DNA of 64,000 nucleotides, taken from positions 248,001 through 312,000 of the forward strand of contig NZ_VUOS01000007.1 in the NCBI RefSeq assembly GCF_009829325.1, written 5' to 3'. This DNA comes from Nocardia sp. CY41. GTDB lineage: Bacteria > Actinomycetota > Actinomycetes > Mycobacteriales > Mycobacteriaceae. Positions 55,542 through 63,312 of the stretch are shown here, one piece after another; position 1 is the first letter of the stretch, and every line of letters begins with the position of its first letter. The notes under the pieces were generated by a model. The model saw only the letters and a program-made list of their open reading frames with translations. It did no database searches and was not told where the DNA came from. Both the position numbers and the translations under genes were made by a program.

Positions 55542-56350
55542 CAGTCACGCCATCGGCGCTCCGCCAGCTCATAATTAGACCAGTAGTCCATCTCTCCGAT
55601 TCGTTCGTGGCCCATCTCGTTATGGATCATTCGCACGGTGATGTTGGGGCTTGTGTCGGCATGCGCGAGCAGTGGCCTCACATGTTCCAGAAGGTGATAC
55701 GTATCTTTGTTGTTCACCATGACATGTATTCGGGAGAGGCTGGGCACGGGATGCTGTTCCAGTAATCGGTCCAATCGCTCCGGTGGTGCTGTATGCGCCA
55801 GTCGAGAGTACGGCGCGAATTCCGGCCAGTAATAGAACGTCGTGGGGTCGTTCTGTGGCGCGACGGCGATGGTGAGGGAGGGGCCGGTCCAGCGCAAGGC
55901 GTTGCGAATTGCCGCGTAGGCGCCGGCGGAGGAGCCGTGCCACACCACACCTCGCAGGTCGTCGTCCCGGATCAGCGAATCGGCCAAGTCTGTGACAACG
56001 GGCCAGAATTTGTCGTCGCCGAGCAGATGCCAGCCGATCGAGCAGTCGGTCGAGTACAGCAGAATCGGGTCGCAGAGGAAAACGCACACCGCACCGAGCC
56101 TGCGTGAGCTGCCTTGGCGGTAGAAGACCGGAGGGGTGTACTTCTCCCGCTTGGCCTGACCGTGGACAAAAATATGCAAGTAGGGGTCGCGGATCGCGGC
56201 GGGCCTGCGGATCAGGAAGCGCAGCTCGTACCCTTCCGGTGTCCGTGCCGCTAGCTCGTGCAGACGCGAGCTACCGGTGACGTGCTGTTCGGTCGATTCG
56301 CGCACCACCCGGACATCGATCCCGGGCCGGGTGGGCAGGACGCAGCTCAT
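55532..56350 (-). CDS. Alpha/beta hydrolase of the RiPP cluster (possible leader peptidase or esterase)
   Basis: This 272-residue protein has a nucleophile elbow GSSAG (139-143, Ser141) after the strand LRGVVWH and a late His in NEMGHERIG (about 247). The oxyanion strand HIFVHGQAKRE is at 59-69. There is no signal peptide. ATG 56350 overlaps the YcaO stop in an ATGA, so it belongs to the precursor-TfuA-YcaO operon. It could trim the leader, as serine-type peptidases do in other RiPP pathways, or act as esterase or thioesterase. The family is not precisely recognised. Confidence 0.62.
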   Translation of the reverse strand: MSCVLPTRPGIDVRVVRESTEQHVTGSSRLHELAARTPEGYELRFLIRRPAAIRDPYLHIFVHGQAKREKYTPPVFYRQGSSRRLGAVCVFLCDPILLYSTDCSIGWHLLGDDKFWPVVTDLADSLIRDDDLRGVVWHGSSAGAYAAIRNALRWTGPSLTIAVAPQNDPTTFYYWPEFAPYSRLAHTAPPERLDRLLEQHPVPSLSRIHVMVNNKDTYHLLEHVRPLLAHADTSPNITVRMIHNEMGHERIGEMDYWSNYELAERRWRDCQP

Positions 56351-57489
56351 CGCGGGACATGTCCCCGGGCGCTGTAGACCAGGCCCGGCGCGAAGGCTCG
56401 CACCACCGAGAAGACATCGGGATGTGTGGACAGATCGATCCAGATCGGTTCACGACCGGTATGTGCGGAGATGCGCTCCGCTACGGCGGCACGCTCGTCC
56501 GCGAAAGAATCCTCGTGCAGACCTTCCTCGCCCACGGCCTCGGCCCAGGGTATTCCGCTCGCGTCGAGCGCGGGTACCGGAGGACGCGCGTCGAGTGCGG
56601 GAGCGCCGTCGGAGGGTATGTCGTCTCTGGTGCCGACGATCTCGGTCAGTCGGGACTGCACTGCTTCCGTCACCGCACGCGACAGTGCTACCGCGGGATC
56701 GGAGTGCGCGCCGGAGCCGGCGCAGGTGAGCGCGAAATCCTCCGACCATATGAAGGCCACGGCGGTGGGTACCCGGAAAGGATTGGGCACCATCGCTGTT
56801 TCGAACTGGACACCGGCGCGGCGCAATTTCTCGAACAGCTCTTGGCAGTGGTCGCTGTCGACCGTGGACACGTCGATCACTCGGCGGAAGTCGGCCGTCA
56901 CCGATGACAGCGACGATACGGTGTCTCGTTCGATCAACTCGTACAGCGCATGCAGCAAGGCCTCGTCCCGGGTGTTTCCGGACGCCAGGCCGGTACTGCT
57001 GGTGCGGAAGACTCCCGGACGCCAGTCGTAACCGTTGCCGAACGTCAGATCGACGAGCCCACGCGGAACCATGCTCGGCGTGGCGCTGACCAGCGTTGTC
57101 GCGTGGTACCACTGGAGATCGAGTTGCCGGACGACGTGCGCGTCCACGCGGAGCTGCAGGTCGGCGATCTCGTAGGTCAATGCCAGCTCATCGGCACGAG
57201 CCGAGAACGCCTCTGCGGCAGGGCGTTCGGCGTGGTCCAGTTCGATGCATTCCATCACTGCCGAGAGACGCGCGAGCAGCGGAGTCGAACCCTTGCCCTG
57301 CGAGACGACGAGGGTCTCCGACCGCGGCCTGGTCGCCATGACGACCGGTATTCCGATGCAATCGAAGTGTGTCACGTCGGCCACTCGAGTGATGCCGAAC
57401 TCCGGCAGCAACGGGGCGATCGACTCCCATGTCTGCTCGGGCTCCCGCGCCCGGTAGGTGCCGTGGAGGTCCACGCGGGTATCAGGCAC
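56347..57489 (-). CDS. YcaO-domain enzyme, putative peptide thioamide synthetase
   Basis: This protein of 380 residues (391 if ATG 57522 is used) is a YcaO ATPase. GTG 57489 is preferred because AACGAGGCAGG lies just before it and it overlaps the TfuA stop by eight bases. The ATP/Mg-binding blocks are VVSQGKGSTPLLARLSAVMECIE, STGLASGNTRDEALLHALYELIERD and GSGAHSDPAVALSRAVTEAVQSR. YcaO enzymes phosphorylate a peptide backbone amide and let a nucleophile attack, giving azolines with Cys/Ser/Thr or thioamides with sulfide. The adjacent TfuA gene and the lack of Cys in the precursor favour thioamidation. No E1-like ocin-ThiF or dehydrogenase gene, expected for azole clusters, is present. Confidence 0.92.
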   Translation of the reverse strand: MPDTRVDLHGTYRAREPEQTWESIAPLLPEFGITRVADVTHFDCIGIPVVMATRPRSETLVVSQGKGSTPLLARLSAVMECIELDHAERPAAEAFSARADELALTYEIADLQLRVDAHVVRQLDLQWYHATTLVSATPSMVPRGLVDLTFGNGYDWRPGVFRTSSTGLASGNTRDEALLHALYELIERDTVSSLSSVTADFRRVIDVSTVDSDHCQELFEKLRRAGVQFETAMVPNPFRVPTAVAFIWSEDFALTCAGSGAHSDPAVALSRAVTEAVQSRLTEIVGTRDDIPSDGAPALDARPPVPALDASGIPWAEAVGEEGLHEDSFADERAAVAERISAHTGREPIWIDLSTHPDVFSVVRAFAPGLVYSARGHVPR

Positions 57490-58738
57490 GGAGACCTGCC
57501 TCGTTGCGTTCGGCGGCGACATCCCGCAGATAGCCGACGATGAACAGAGCGAGCGCCTCCACCGCGTCGTGCTCGGAACGAAGGCCGCGGCGTGCGTATT
57601 CGGTTGTCAGACCCTCCACCGGAACGTTCCACAGCGCGCTCAGCACCGATCGCCCGACCGACCGATGCAGCGCTCGCGGGTCGACCGCGGCATGCTGCGC
57701 CGTGAACGAGGAATGGGCCGCGCGGTACGCGGCCACCGTCGCCCGATCGTGTTCTGTCTCATCGGCCAGAAGCACCGCGCGATGCGCCGGGTTCGCCACA
57801 TCGAACCTGGGGGAGAAGACGACAGCCGGGTCGAGCGCGCTCGCGCCGAGCCGTTGGAGGCGATCTCCGAGCGCGACGCCTACTGTCCCGTCCGCCGGTT
57901 CGAGCGAACTGTAGGTCAGGAATTCCCGCCACACCCGGGGGAAATCCGGATGGAAGATCTGCTGATATCGCACCCGATCCAGATAGCGGATGCCCGGGCC
58001 GGCCGGATCCTCGATGAAGAAGTTGCGCCAGTCACGGTAGAACGATGTGATCCAGTCGCGCGGCACGGGCCGGACGGCCGCAGGCGCGCCTTCGCAGGCG
58101 AGTAGGGCCGCCACCGCATCCCGCTTCTTGACGTCGCCGAACTCTGGGTCGTCATCGAGGCGACGGCCGAGCCAGCGGGCGAGTTCGTCGAATCCGGCGG
58201 CTGTCAGCACCCGCACCATGTGACCCACAGTGCGTTCGGCGTAGTAGATATCGCGAATCGCGGCCAAGGCGGGTTCCGCGTCCTCGGGTGGCATGATGCG
58301 CTCGGCCACCGCTGATGCGAGCATGGCCCGGGCATTGACCAGCGGAACCGTCTGCGCTCGCTGGTCGCCGTCGGGCGCGTGCACGACCGCTACCTCGGCA
58401 TCGTCCCAGATCGTCCCGTCGCGATAGGCTGCGAAAACCTCGCCGTATCCGATCATCCCCACCGGCTCCAGATCTGCCGCCCGCAAAGCCCCTATGCTCG
58501 CGGTGCCGGCTACGACGACTCCGCCGTCCAGTGCGCCGATGATTTCCTTGTGCCGGATGGTCGCAGAGTGATGAAAAAGCCCGTCGACGATCAAAACGAT
58601 ATCCCCGGAACGAATCGACGAATCGAATAAATCGCCGTGCGCGATCGGGCCTTTGATTCGGGCGCGCGGTGCTATTTCGAGAACTTCCGCGGGACTGATC
58701 GTCGGTCCTGTGAATACATGCAGCGTCCGCATGTGCAT
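57482..58738 (-). CDS. TfuA-like protein
   Basis: This protein of 418 residues (ATG 58738 or 58732) has the TfuA core in its first 220 residues: HVFTGPTISPAEV, PIAHGDLFDSSIRSGD, VLIVDGLFHHSATIRHKEI, TASIGALRAADLEPVGMIGYGEVF and DDAEVAVVHAP. TfuA proteins partner YcaO enzymes in thioamide formation. A methanogen TfuA hydrolyses thiocarboxylated ThiS with a Ser-Lys pair, for which Ser81 and Lys64 are candidates here by position. The extra C-terminal domain (about 220-418), with WITSFYRDWRNFF and a long helical end, is larger than in the shortest TfuA proteins and may bind the peptide. It lies between the precursor and the YcaO gene. Confidence 0.92.
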   Translation of the reverse strand: MHMRTLHVFTGPTISPAEVLEIAPRARIKGPIAHGDLFDSSIRSGDIVLIVDGLFHHSATIRHKEIIGALDGGVVVAGTASIGALRAADLEPVGMIGYGEVFAAYRDGTIWDDAEVAVVHAPDGDQRAQTVPLVNARAMLASAVAERIMPPEDAEPALAAIRDIYYAERTVGHMVRVLTAAGFDELARWLGRRLDDDPEFGDVKKRDAVAALLACEGAPAAVRPVPRDWITSFYRDWRNFFIEDPAGPGIRYLDRVRYQQIFHPDFPRVWREFLTYSSLEPADGTVGVALGDRLQRLGASALDPAVVFSPRFDVANPAHRAVLLADETEHDRATVAAYRAAHSSFTAQHAAVDPRALHRSVGRSVLSALWNVPVEGLTTEYARRGLRSEHDAVEALALFIVGYLRDVAAERNEAGLRA

Positions 58739-58745
58739 CGGAACC

Positions 58746-58779
58746 CGTCAACGGGGGCAGGATTCCGCCCCCGTTGACG
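58746..58779 (-). terminator. Hairpin between precursor and TfuA genes
   Basis: A 13-bp perfect stem (58746-58758 with 58767-58779) lies eight bases after the precursor stop and ends seven bases before the TfuA start. Without a T-run it may act as partial terminator or RNA-stabilising element. Such hairpins commonly give more precursor than enzyme in RiPP operons. Confidence 0.75.
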
Positions 58780-58787
58780 CTGTTTCC

Positions 58788-58943
58788 CTAGTCCGCAGTG
58801 TCCGCGTCGGACACCGCAACCGGCCGACGGAGCTCGAGAGCGAACAGCTTCTCGAACTGATCCGAAGTCAATTCCGTCGCCAGGCTGACGATATCGCCGT
58901 TCTCCGAGCCGCGAACAGGCGAAATATCGGTTGGTGCGGTCAT
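58788..58943 (-). CDS. Putative 51-residue RiPP precursor peptide
   Basis: The frame from ATG 58943 to TAG 58788-58790 codes for 51 residues and has GGGAGGG six bases upstream. The N-terminal half is flexible and acidic. Residues 21-38 (LATELTSDQFEKLFALEL) form an amphipathic helix typical of RiPP leaders. The C-terminal 13 residues RRPVAVSDADTAD are the likely core or its flank. There is no Cys, so thiazoline formation is excluded, while backbone thioamides remain possible. It is first in the operon, behind a clear promoter and before a hairpin, TfuA and YcaO. I know no precursor with this sequence. The cleavage site and modified residues are not determined. Confidence 0.75.
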   Translation of the reverse strand: MTAPTDISPVRGSENGDIVSLATELTSDQFEKLFALELRRPVAVSDADTAD

Positions 58944-58991
58944 TGCATTCCCTCCCTGAGAACGGAGCGAACTCCCCGCCCCGTATAGGAG

Positions 58992-59020
58992 AAGTTACTG
59001 TGGAGCGATGTAGCGGTCAA
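58992..59020 (-). promoter_or_regulatory. Promoter of the RiPP operon
   Basis: On the minus strand, TTGACC (59015-59020) and TAACTT (58992-58997) are 17 bases apart, the optimum for a housekeeping-type sigma factor. Transcription would start near 58985 and give a leader of about 40 bases. Confidence 0.7.
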
Positions 59021-59079
59021 CCCCCGTTTTCGGAGAGAACATCGAAACGCACTGTCATATGCGCGTTTTCAGGCATCTC

Positions 59080-60357
59080 CTACTCCGCCTCGTAGCGCAG
59101 CGCGTTCTCCGAGCGGCAGATCTCTTCGATGCCGGAGACGATGTCGCGCAGCAGTTCCGAGGGCAGTGCGGCCGGGCGCAGGCGGCAGGTGAAGGTGATC
59201 AGGCCGTGGTCCTCGGGCGGCAGGCCGCGCGCGGCGGATTCCGCGCGCAGGTAGCGCGAGCGCACGCCGTAGGTCATCGCGGAGATGACGGTGAAGCAGC
59301 CCGTGCGTTCCCGGTGCCCCGAGAACAGATCGTGCAGGCGGTAAAACACCGACGAATAGCTCGACAGCGGCGCGAAAACGCCCACCCGGTAGGCGGGACC
59401 ACGCTCCGACGAACTGAGCGCTGTATCGGCCAGATACTCGGCATCGCGCAGGGTCTGTACCTTCGGCGCGAACAGCACCGCGCCCGCCGCCGCGTTGCGC
59501 ACCGGCATGCCCGCTTTGCCGGGCGCGGCGGAGGCGATGGCGCCCAGCGATTTCCGCGCCCGCGACCCGACCTCGCGGCGGGCGCGCAGCCCTCGGGTGG
59601 GCGCGGTGGGGTAGAGGCTCGACCACTGACCGAAGCGCACGGTACCCAGTTGCACATGGCCCGTGCCGACCGGACGCGCCACCTTCAGCGGCGCCGTGTC
59701 GACCCAGCGGCCCACCTGCAGTTCGGCGTTGCCGGGCCGCGCGATCTCCGCGTGGGCGTGCTCCACGAACGAGTCGAAGTCGAGGAACCGGTCGGCGTGG
59801 GTGGTCAGCCAGGTGTGGTCCTTGTCGACCTCGATCGCATCCAAGGTGAGCGCGGTGATGATGCCCGCCCGGCCGCCCGCGCCCAGAATGCGCTGGAACC
59901 GCTCGGTGTGGTGGGTGCGCCCGCAGGTGCCGATGCGCCCGTCGGTGTCCACGTACTCCAGATCGACGATCTGGTCGATGAACAGGCCGTGCTTGTGCGA
60001 GGCCGCGCTGACGCCGCCGACCGAGGCGAAGCCGCCCGCGGTGATGTCGCGGTGGTCCCCGACGACGGGCAGGCCGAGGCCGTGTGCGCCGAGCCTGCGG
60101 TCGACGTCGGAGAGCTTGGCGCCCGCTTGCACCCGGACGGTGCGCCTGCCCAGGTTGATGTCCAGCACCTGATTCATCCGGCGCAGCGATACCACGGTCG
60201 GCTGCGCGGGCAAAGTGAGCCCCTCGTCGAGCAGCTCGCCGCCGCGCACCATCAGCCGTTCCGTTCGCGCTCGGGAATCCCGCACCGTGCGAACGACATC
60301 GGCGGTATCGCGGGGGAGGTATTCCTCGGCGTTGGAGACAGTGTGCGGCGTGCTCAT
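59080..60357 (-). CDS. FAD-binding oxidoreductase (PCMH/FAD_binding_4 type)
   Basis: This 425-residue protein starts at ATG 60357. The FAD domain of the vanillyl-alcohol-oxidase/PCMH fold is shown by ERLMVRGGELLDEG, RRTVRVQAGAKLSDVDRRLGAHGLGLPVVGDHRDITAGGFASVGGV and the conserved SHKHGLFIDQIVDLEYVD. The C-terminal half is less conserved. It may oxidise an alcohol, sugar lactone or peptide-related substrate. It ends about 60 bases before the RiPP promoter in the same direction, so it could belong to the pathway. A TAGCTT box seven bases before the start suggests its own leaderless promoter and a housekeeping role. Confidence 0.78.
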   Translation of the reverse strand: MSTPHTVSNAEEYLPRDTADVVRTVRDSRARTERLMVRGGELLDEGLTLPAQPTVVSLRRMNQVLDINLGRRTVRVQAGAKLSDVDRRLGAHGLGLPVVGDHRDITAGGFASVGGVSAASHKHGLFIDQIVDLEYVDTDGRIGTCGRTHHTERFQRILGAGGRAGIITALTLDAIEVDKDHTWLTTHADRFLDFDSFVEHAHAEIARPGNAELQVGRWVDTAPLKVARPVGTGHVQLGTVRFGQWSSLYPTAPTRGLRARREVGSRARKSLGAIASAAPGKAGMPVRNAAAGAVLFAPKVQTLRDAEYLADTALSSSERGPAYRVGVFAPLSSYSSVFYRLHDLFSGHRERTGCFTVISAMTYGVRSRYLRAESAARGLPPEDHGLITFTCRLRPAALPSELLRDIVSGIEEICRSENALRYEAE

Positions 60358-60364
60358 GGCAGAA

Positions 60365-60370
60365 AAGCTA
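60365..60370 (-). promoter_or_regulatory. -10 box of the FAD oxidoreductase gene (leaderless)
   Basis: TAGCTT ends seven bases before ATG 60357. Confidence 0.5.
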
Positions 60371-60409
60371 ACCACAGCGCGGCCCGCGCCGCTCCCCCGA
60401 AGTCGGGTG

Positions 60410-61975
60410 TCATCGCGACGCGGGCGCAAGGCTCTTGCTGAACAGGACGGATCCGGCGGCATCGCACAGATCGACGGTCAGTTCCCTGGATTTTCCGTCG
60501 ATGCGCACCTCGCCGAAATGCTGGAAGGCGTCCAAGGGCGAGCTGTTCTGCACCGGCGGCGCGTGCACGTAGACCGCCTCCGGGCCGAACGTGCCGTCGA
60601 GCCGGTTCGGGCCGAACGCCCCCGCGTTCAGCGGACCCGAGACGAACTCCCAGAACTCGTCGAAATCGGTGAAGGCCGCGCGCTCCGGCGAATAGCGGTG
60701 CGCCGCCGTGTAGTGCACGTCGGCGGTGAGCCAGACGACGTCGGTCACCTTGTTCGCCCGGATCGACGACAGCACCTGGGCGATCTCGTGTTCCCGACCC
60801 GACGGCGCGCCCGGATCGCCGTTGGCGGGGCCCTCGTAGGCGGTGGTGTTCTTCTGCTCGCCGTCCGGGACGATCAGGCCCAGCGGCAGGTCGTTGGCGA
60901 TGATCTTCCACGTGGCGGTGGATGCGCGCAGGCTGTCGATGAGCCACTTCGTCTGTGCCGGACCGAGAATATGACCGTCGGATCCGTTGTTGGCGTTGTT
61001 GGTGTCCTTGTTCGCGCGCATGTCGAGCACGAAGACGTCGAGCAGCGGTCCGCAGGCGATCTTGCGATACAGTCTGCCGTCCACCGCTTCCCTCGGCTCG
61101 AGCGGCATCCATTCGTGGAAGGCCTGCCAGGAGCGGGTGGCGAGGGTGTCCATGCGGCGTTCGGTGTAGCCCTTGGCTTCGGCGACCAGCCCGCCCGGGT
61201 ACCAGTTGTTCACCGTCTCGTGGTCGTCCCACTGCACCACTTGGGCGACCGAGCTGTTGAAGCGGCGGTAGTTCTCGTCGGTCAGGTTGTAGGCGTAGTT
61301 GCCGCGGAACTGATCCAGGGTCTGTGCGACGGCGCTCTTCGCCTCGCTCACGACATTGCGCCAGATCCGGCCGTCGGGCAGGGTGACCGACTGCTGCAAC
61401 GGTCCGTCGGCGTAGATCGAGTCGCCGGAGTGCAGGAACAGGTGGGGGTCGCGGGCGGCCATCGTAGCGAAGATCTTCATGCCGCCCAGTTCGGGGTTGA
61501 TGCCGTAGCCCTGACCCGCGACGTCGCCGGACCACTGGAGCCGGATGTCCGCCGCGGCGGTGGGGGCGGTGCGGAAGACACCGGTGACCGGTTCGGAGGT
61601 GGCGCCGTCCTCGTCGCGCAGCGTCACCCGGTAGTGCACCTGCCGGCCCGCGGGCAGGCCGTTGACCCGCACGCGGCCGGTGCCGTCGGAATCCGGGGTG
61701 AGCAGCGGACCGGTGCAACGCCTGGCATCGGTGAACGATTCCGTGGCAGCTGTTTCCACGATCAAGGTGGCGGGGCGATCGGAGCGGGCCCAGATCAACG
61801 CACCGTCGGGGCGTGGATCACCTACCGCCACACCGTGAGTGAGCACCGGCCGCGGCCGGACCAGCGCCGGGCCGTTGCCCGGCGAGCACGCCGCCAGCGC
61901 CGGGGCCGCCACCAGTCCGAGCGCGGAAGCGCGCAAGACGGTGCGCCGGGATGGTCCTGAGGCCGAGCCGCTCAT
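60410..61975 (-). CDS. PhoD-family alkaline phosphatase/phosphodiesterase, Tat-exported lipoprotein
   Basis: This 521-residue protein has a Tat signal with SRRTVLRAS and a lipobox ALAAC, which supports ATG 61975. An N-terminal Fn3-like domain (about 45-140) is followed by the metallophosphatase core. The metal-binding segments are SGDVAGQGYG, HSGDSIYADGP, QWDDHETVNNWYPGG, NDLPLGLIVPDG and WLTADVHYTAAHRY. PhoD enzymes use Ca and Fe to release phosphate from organic esters outside the cell, usually under phosphate limitation. No PHO box could be assigned. Confidence 0.93.
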   Translation of the reverse strand: MSGSASGPSRRTVLRASALGLVAAPALAACSPGNGPALVRPRPVLTHGVAVGDPRPDGALIWARSDRPATLIVETAATESFTDARRCTGPLLTPDSDGTGRVRVNGLPAGRQVHYRVTLRDEDGATSEPVTGVFRTAPTAAADIRLQWSGDVAGQGYGINPELGGMKIFATMAARDPHLFLHSGDSIYADGPLQQSVTLPDGRIWRNVVSEAKSAVAQTLDQFRGNYAYNLTDENYRRFNSSVAQVVQWDDHETVNNWYPGGLVAEAKGYTERRMDTLATRSWQAFHEWMPLEPREAVDGRLYRKIACGPLLDVFVLDMRANKDTNNANNGSDGHILGPAQTKWLIDSLRASTATWKIIANDLPLGLIVPDGEQKNTTAYEGPANGDPGAPSGREHEIAQVLSSIRANKVTDVVWLTADVHYTAAHRYSPERAAFTDFDEFWEFVSGPLNAGAFGPNRLDGTFGPEAVYVHAPPVQNSSPLDAFQHFGEVRIDGKSRELTVDLCDAAGSVLFSKSLAPASR

Positions 61976-62040
61976 GAGGCAACCCTGCCGCAACTACCTC
62001 AACGCCACGTGAACAGGCCGGGTCCGGGCGGCCAACAAGC

Positions 62041-62805
62041 TCAGTGCGCCAAGCGCTCCAGCCGGTGGTGCAGTTCGCCCGCCCAGTCCACGCCGTCCAG
62101 ATGCTGGTAGTCCACCCAGAGCGCGTCGAAGACATCGCGGCCTTCGGAGATCCAACCGCCGCGCTTGTCCGCCTCCAAGACCACGCTCATGCCGGTCTCG
62201 GTGGGGACGAACGTCACCTCGAGCTGGTTCAGGCGCGGGTAGCGCGGCGCACCGGCGAATTCGATCTCCTGGTAGAACGGCAGCGTCTGCGGGGTGTTGT
62301 GCACCCGGCCGGATTCCACGTCCGCGCTGCGCAGCTGAAAACCCAAGCGCTCGACGGCTTCCAGCAAGACGTGCTGGGCCGGCAGTGCGCCGACGCCGAT
62401 CGGGTCGGTGTCGGCGGCGTCCACCGCGCCGTGGATCTCCACGATCGTGCGCAGCGAGACCACCGTGCCGGGCAGGTGCCTGCCGTTGTAGAACGTGATC
62501 GGCGTTTCCATCGGCGCGCGGGCCGCGAAGCGGAATTCCGGCACCGCACCCGCGGGCAGGTGCAACGGCCCGTGCACCCCGGTACGGCCGAACGGGATGT
62601 CCCGCACGCCTTCGTGATCCTCGTACTCCTGCTCGGCCCTGGTGACGAACTCGACGGCCACATGGGCGATGTCCTGAGCCACCGCCCCGCCCCGCAACCG
62701 GATCACGCCCTCCACCGTGCCCCCCGGCTGCACGCCCGGCGTGAACAACTCGGTCTCCACTTCGGCCCCACCGACCCCGGCCGCCGCCAGCAACTTCTTG
62801 AACAT
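62041..62805 (-). CDS. Spo0M-like (sporulation-control, arrestin-fold) protein
   Basis: This 254-residue protein has the SpoOM family pattern: KLLAAAGVGGAEVETELFTPGVQPGGTVEGVIRLRGG at the N terminus, two beta-sandwich domains, and a C-terminal stretch KRGGWISEGRDVFDALWVDYQHLDGVDWAGELHHRLE. In bacilli and streptomycetes it influences sporulation or cell division. In nocardial organisms the role is open. It is cytosolic with no signal peptide. It follows upstream of the phoD gene on the same strand, 65 bases apart. Confidence 0.88.
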   Translation of the reverse strand: MFKKLLAAAGVGGAEVETELFTPGVQPGGTVEGVIRLRGGAVAQDIAHVAVEFVTRAEQEYEDHEGVRDIPFGRTGVHGPLHLPAGAVPEFRFAARAPMETPITFYNGRHLPGTVVSLRTIVEIHGAVDAADTDPIGVGALPAQHVLLEAVERLGFQLRSADVESGRVHNTPQTLPFYQEIEFAGAPRYPRLNQLEVTFVPTETGMSVVLEADKRGGWISEGRDVFDALWVDYQHLDGVDWAGELHHRLERLAH

Positions 62806-63312
62806 GCTCGTACTTTCGCCGCGTCGCCTTACCGAAGACTTGTCGTTACCTTGTCGCTCCGGACGACTCGGCCGAGTCTATGGCACCGGCGGACGCGGCA
62901 GCGCCGGCGCGGTTCGTCATGACGTCGATCGAGTCGCGGCGACGAAGGCGGCGCAAGCAGCGGAATTCTCATCGGCCAAGGATTTCGGCGCTACTGTCGG
63001 CATCGACGGCGTACGGACGGACCTGTCGGGCGGCCGCGAAGACCGTGGCGGACGTGACGCCACCGGCGAGCGCCACGGGCCGATCGAACTCGGCCATCAC
63101 GCGGACTGCGGCGGCGCCGACGGACCGGTCGTGCGGCGTTCGGATCACGGCGCCGCCGCTCGAGTGCGTCCCACCGACATGCGTGACGCCCGAGCGGAAT
63201 CCGATCGCGTCGGCGCCTGCGCGCAGGTCGGCCTCGGATCGGGATGCCTCAGATCTTCGTCCGAACGGTCAACGAATTGCGCGCGGCCCTCGCGTGCGGA
63301 CGTGAGGGTGGC
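62806..63312. other. Gene-free stretch between Spo0M-like and PlsC genes
   Basis: About 500 bases. Plus-strand frames here are Arg/Ala/Thr/Ser-rich and lack ribosome binding sites, so I do not call them. No RNA gene or strong hairpin is recognised. Confidence 0.35.

Noticed and set aside
56347..58943. Classical azole (TOMM) RiPP cluster
   Set aside because: The precursor has no Cys and no cyclodehydratase partner (E1-like/ocin-ThiF) or flavin dehydrogenase gene is inside the operon, while TfuA is present. Thioamidation fits better.
62880..63305. 141-codon plus-strand frame before the PlsC gene
   Set aside because: Arg/Ala/Ser/Thr-rich low-complexity translation, no ribosome binding site and no recognisable domain.
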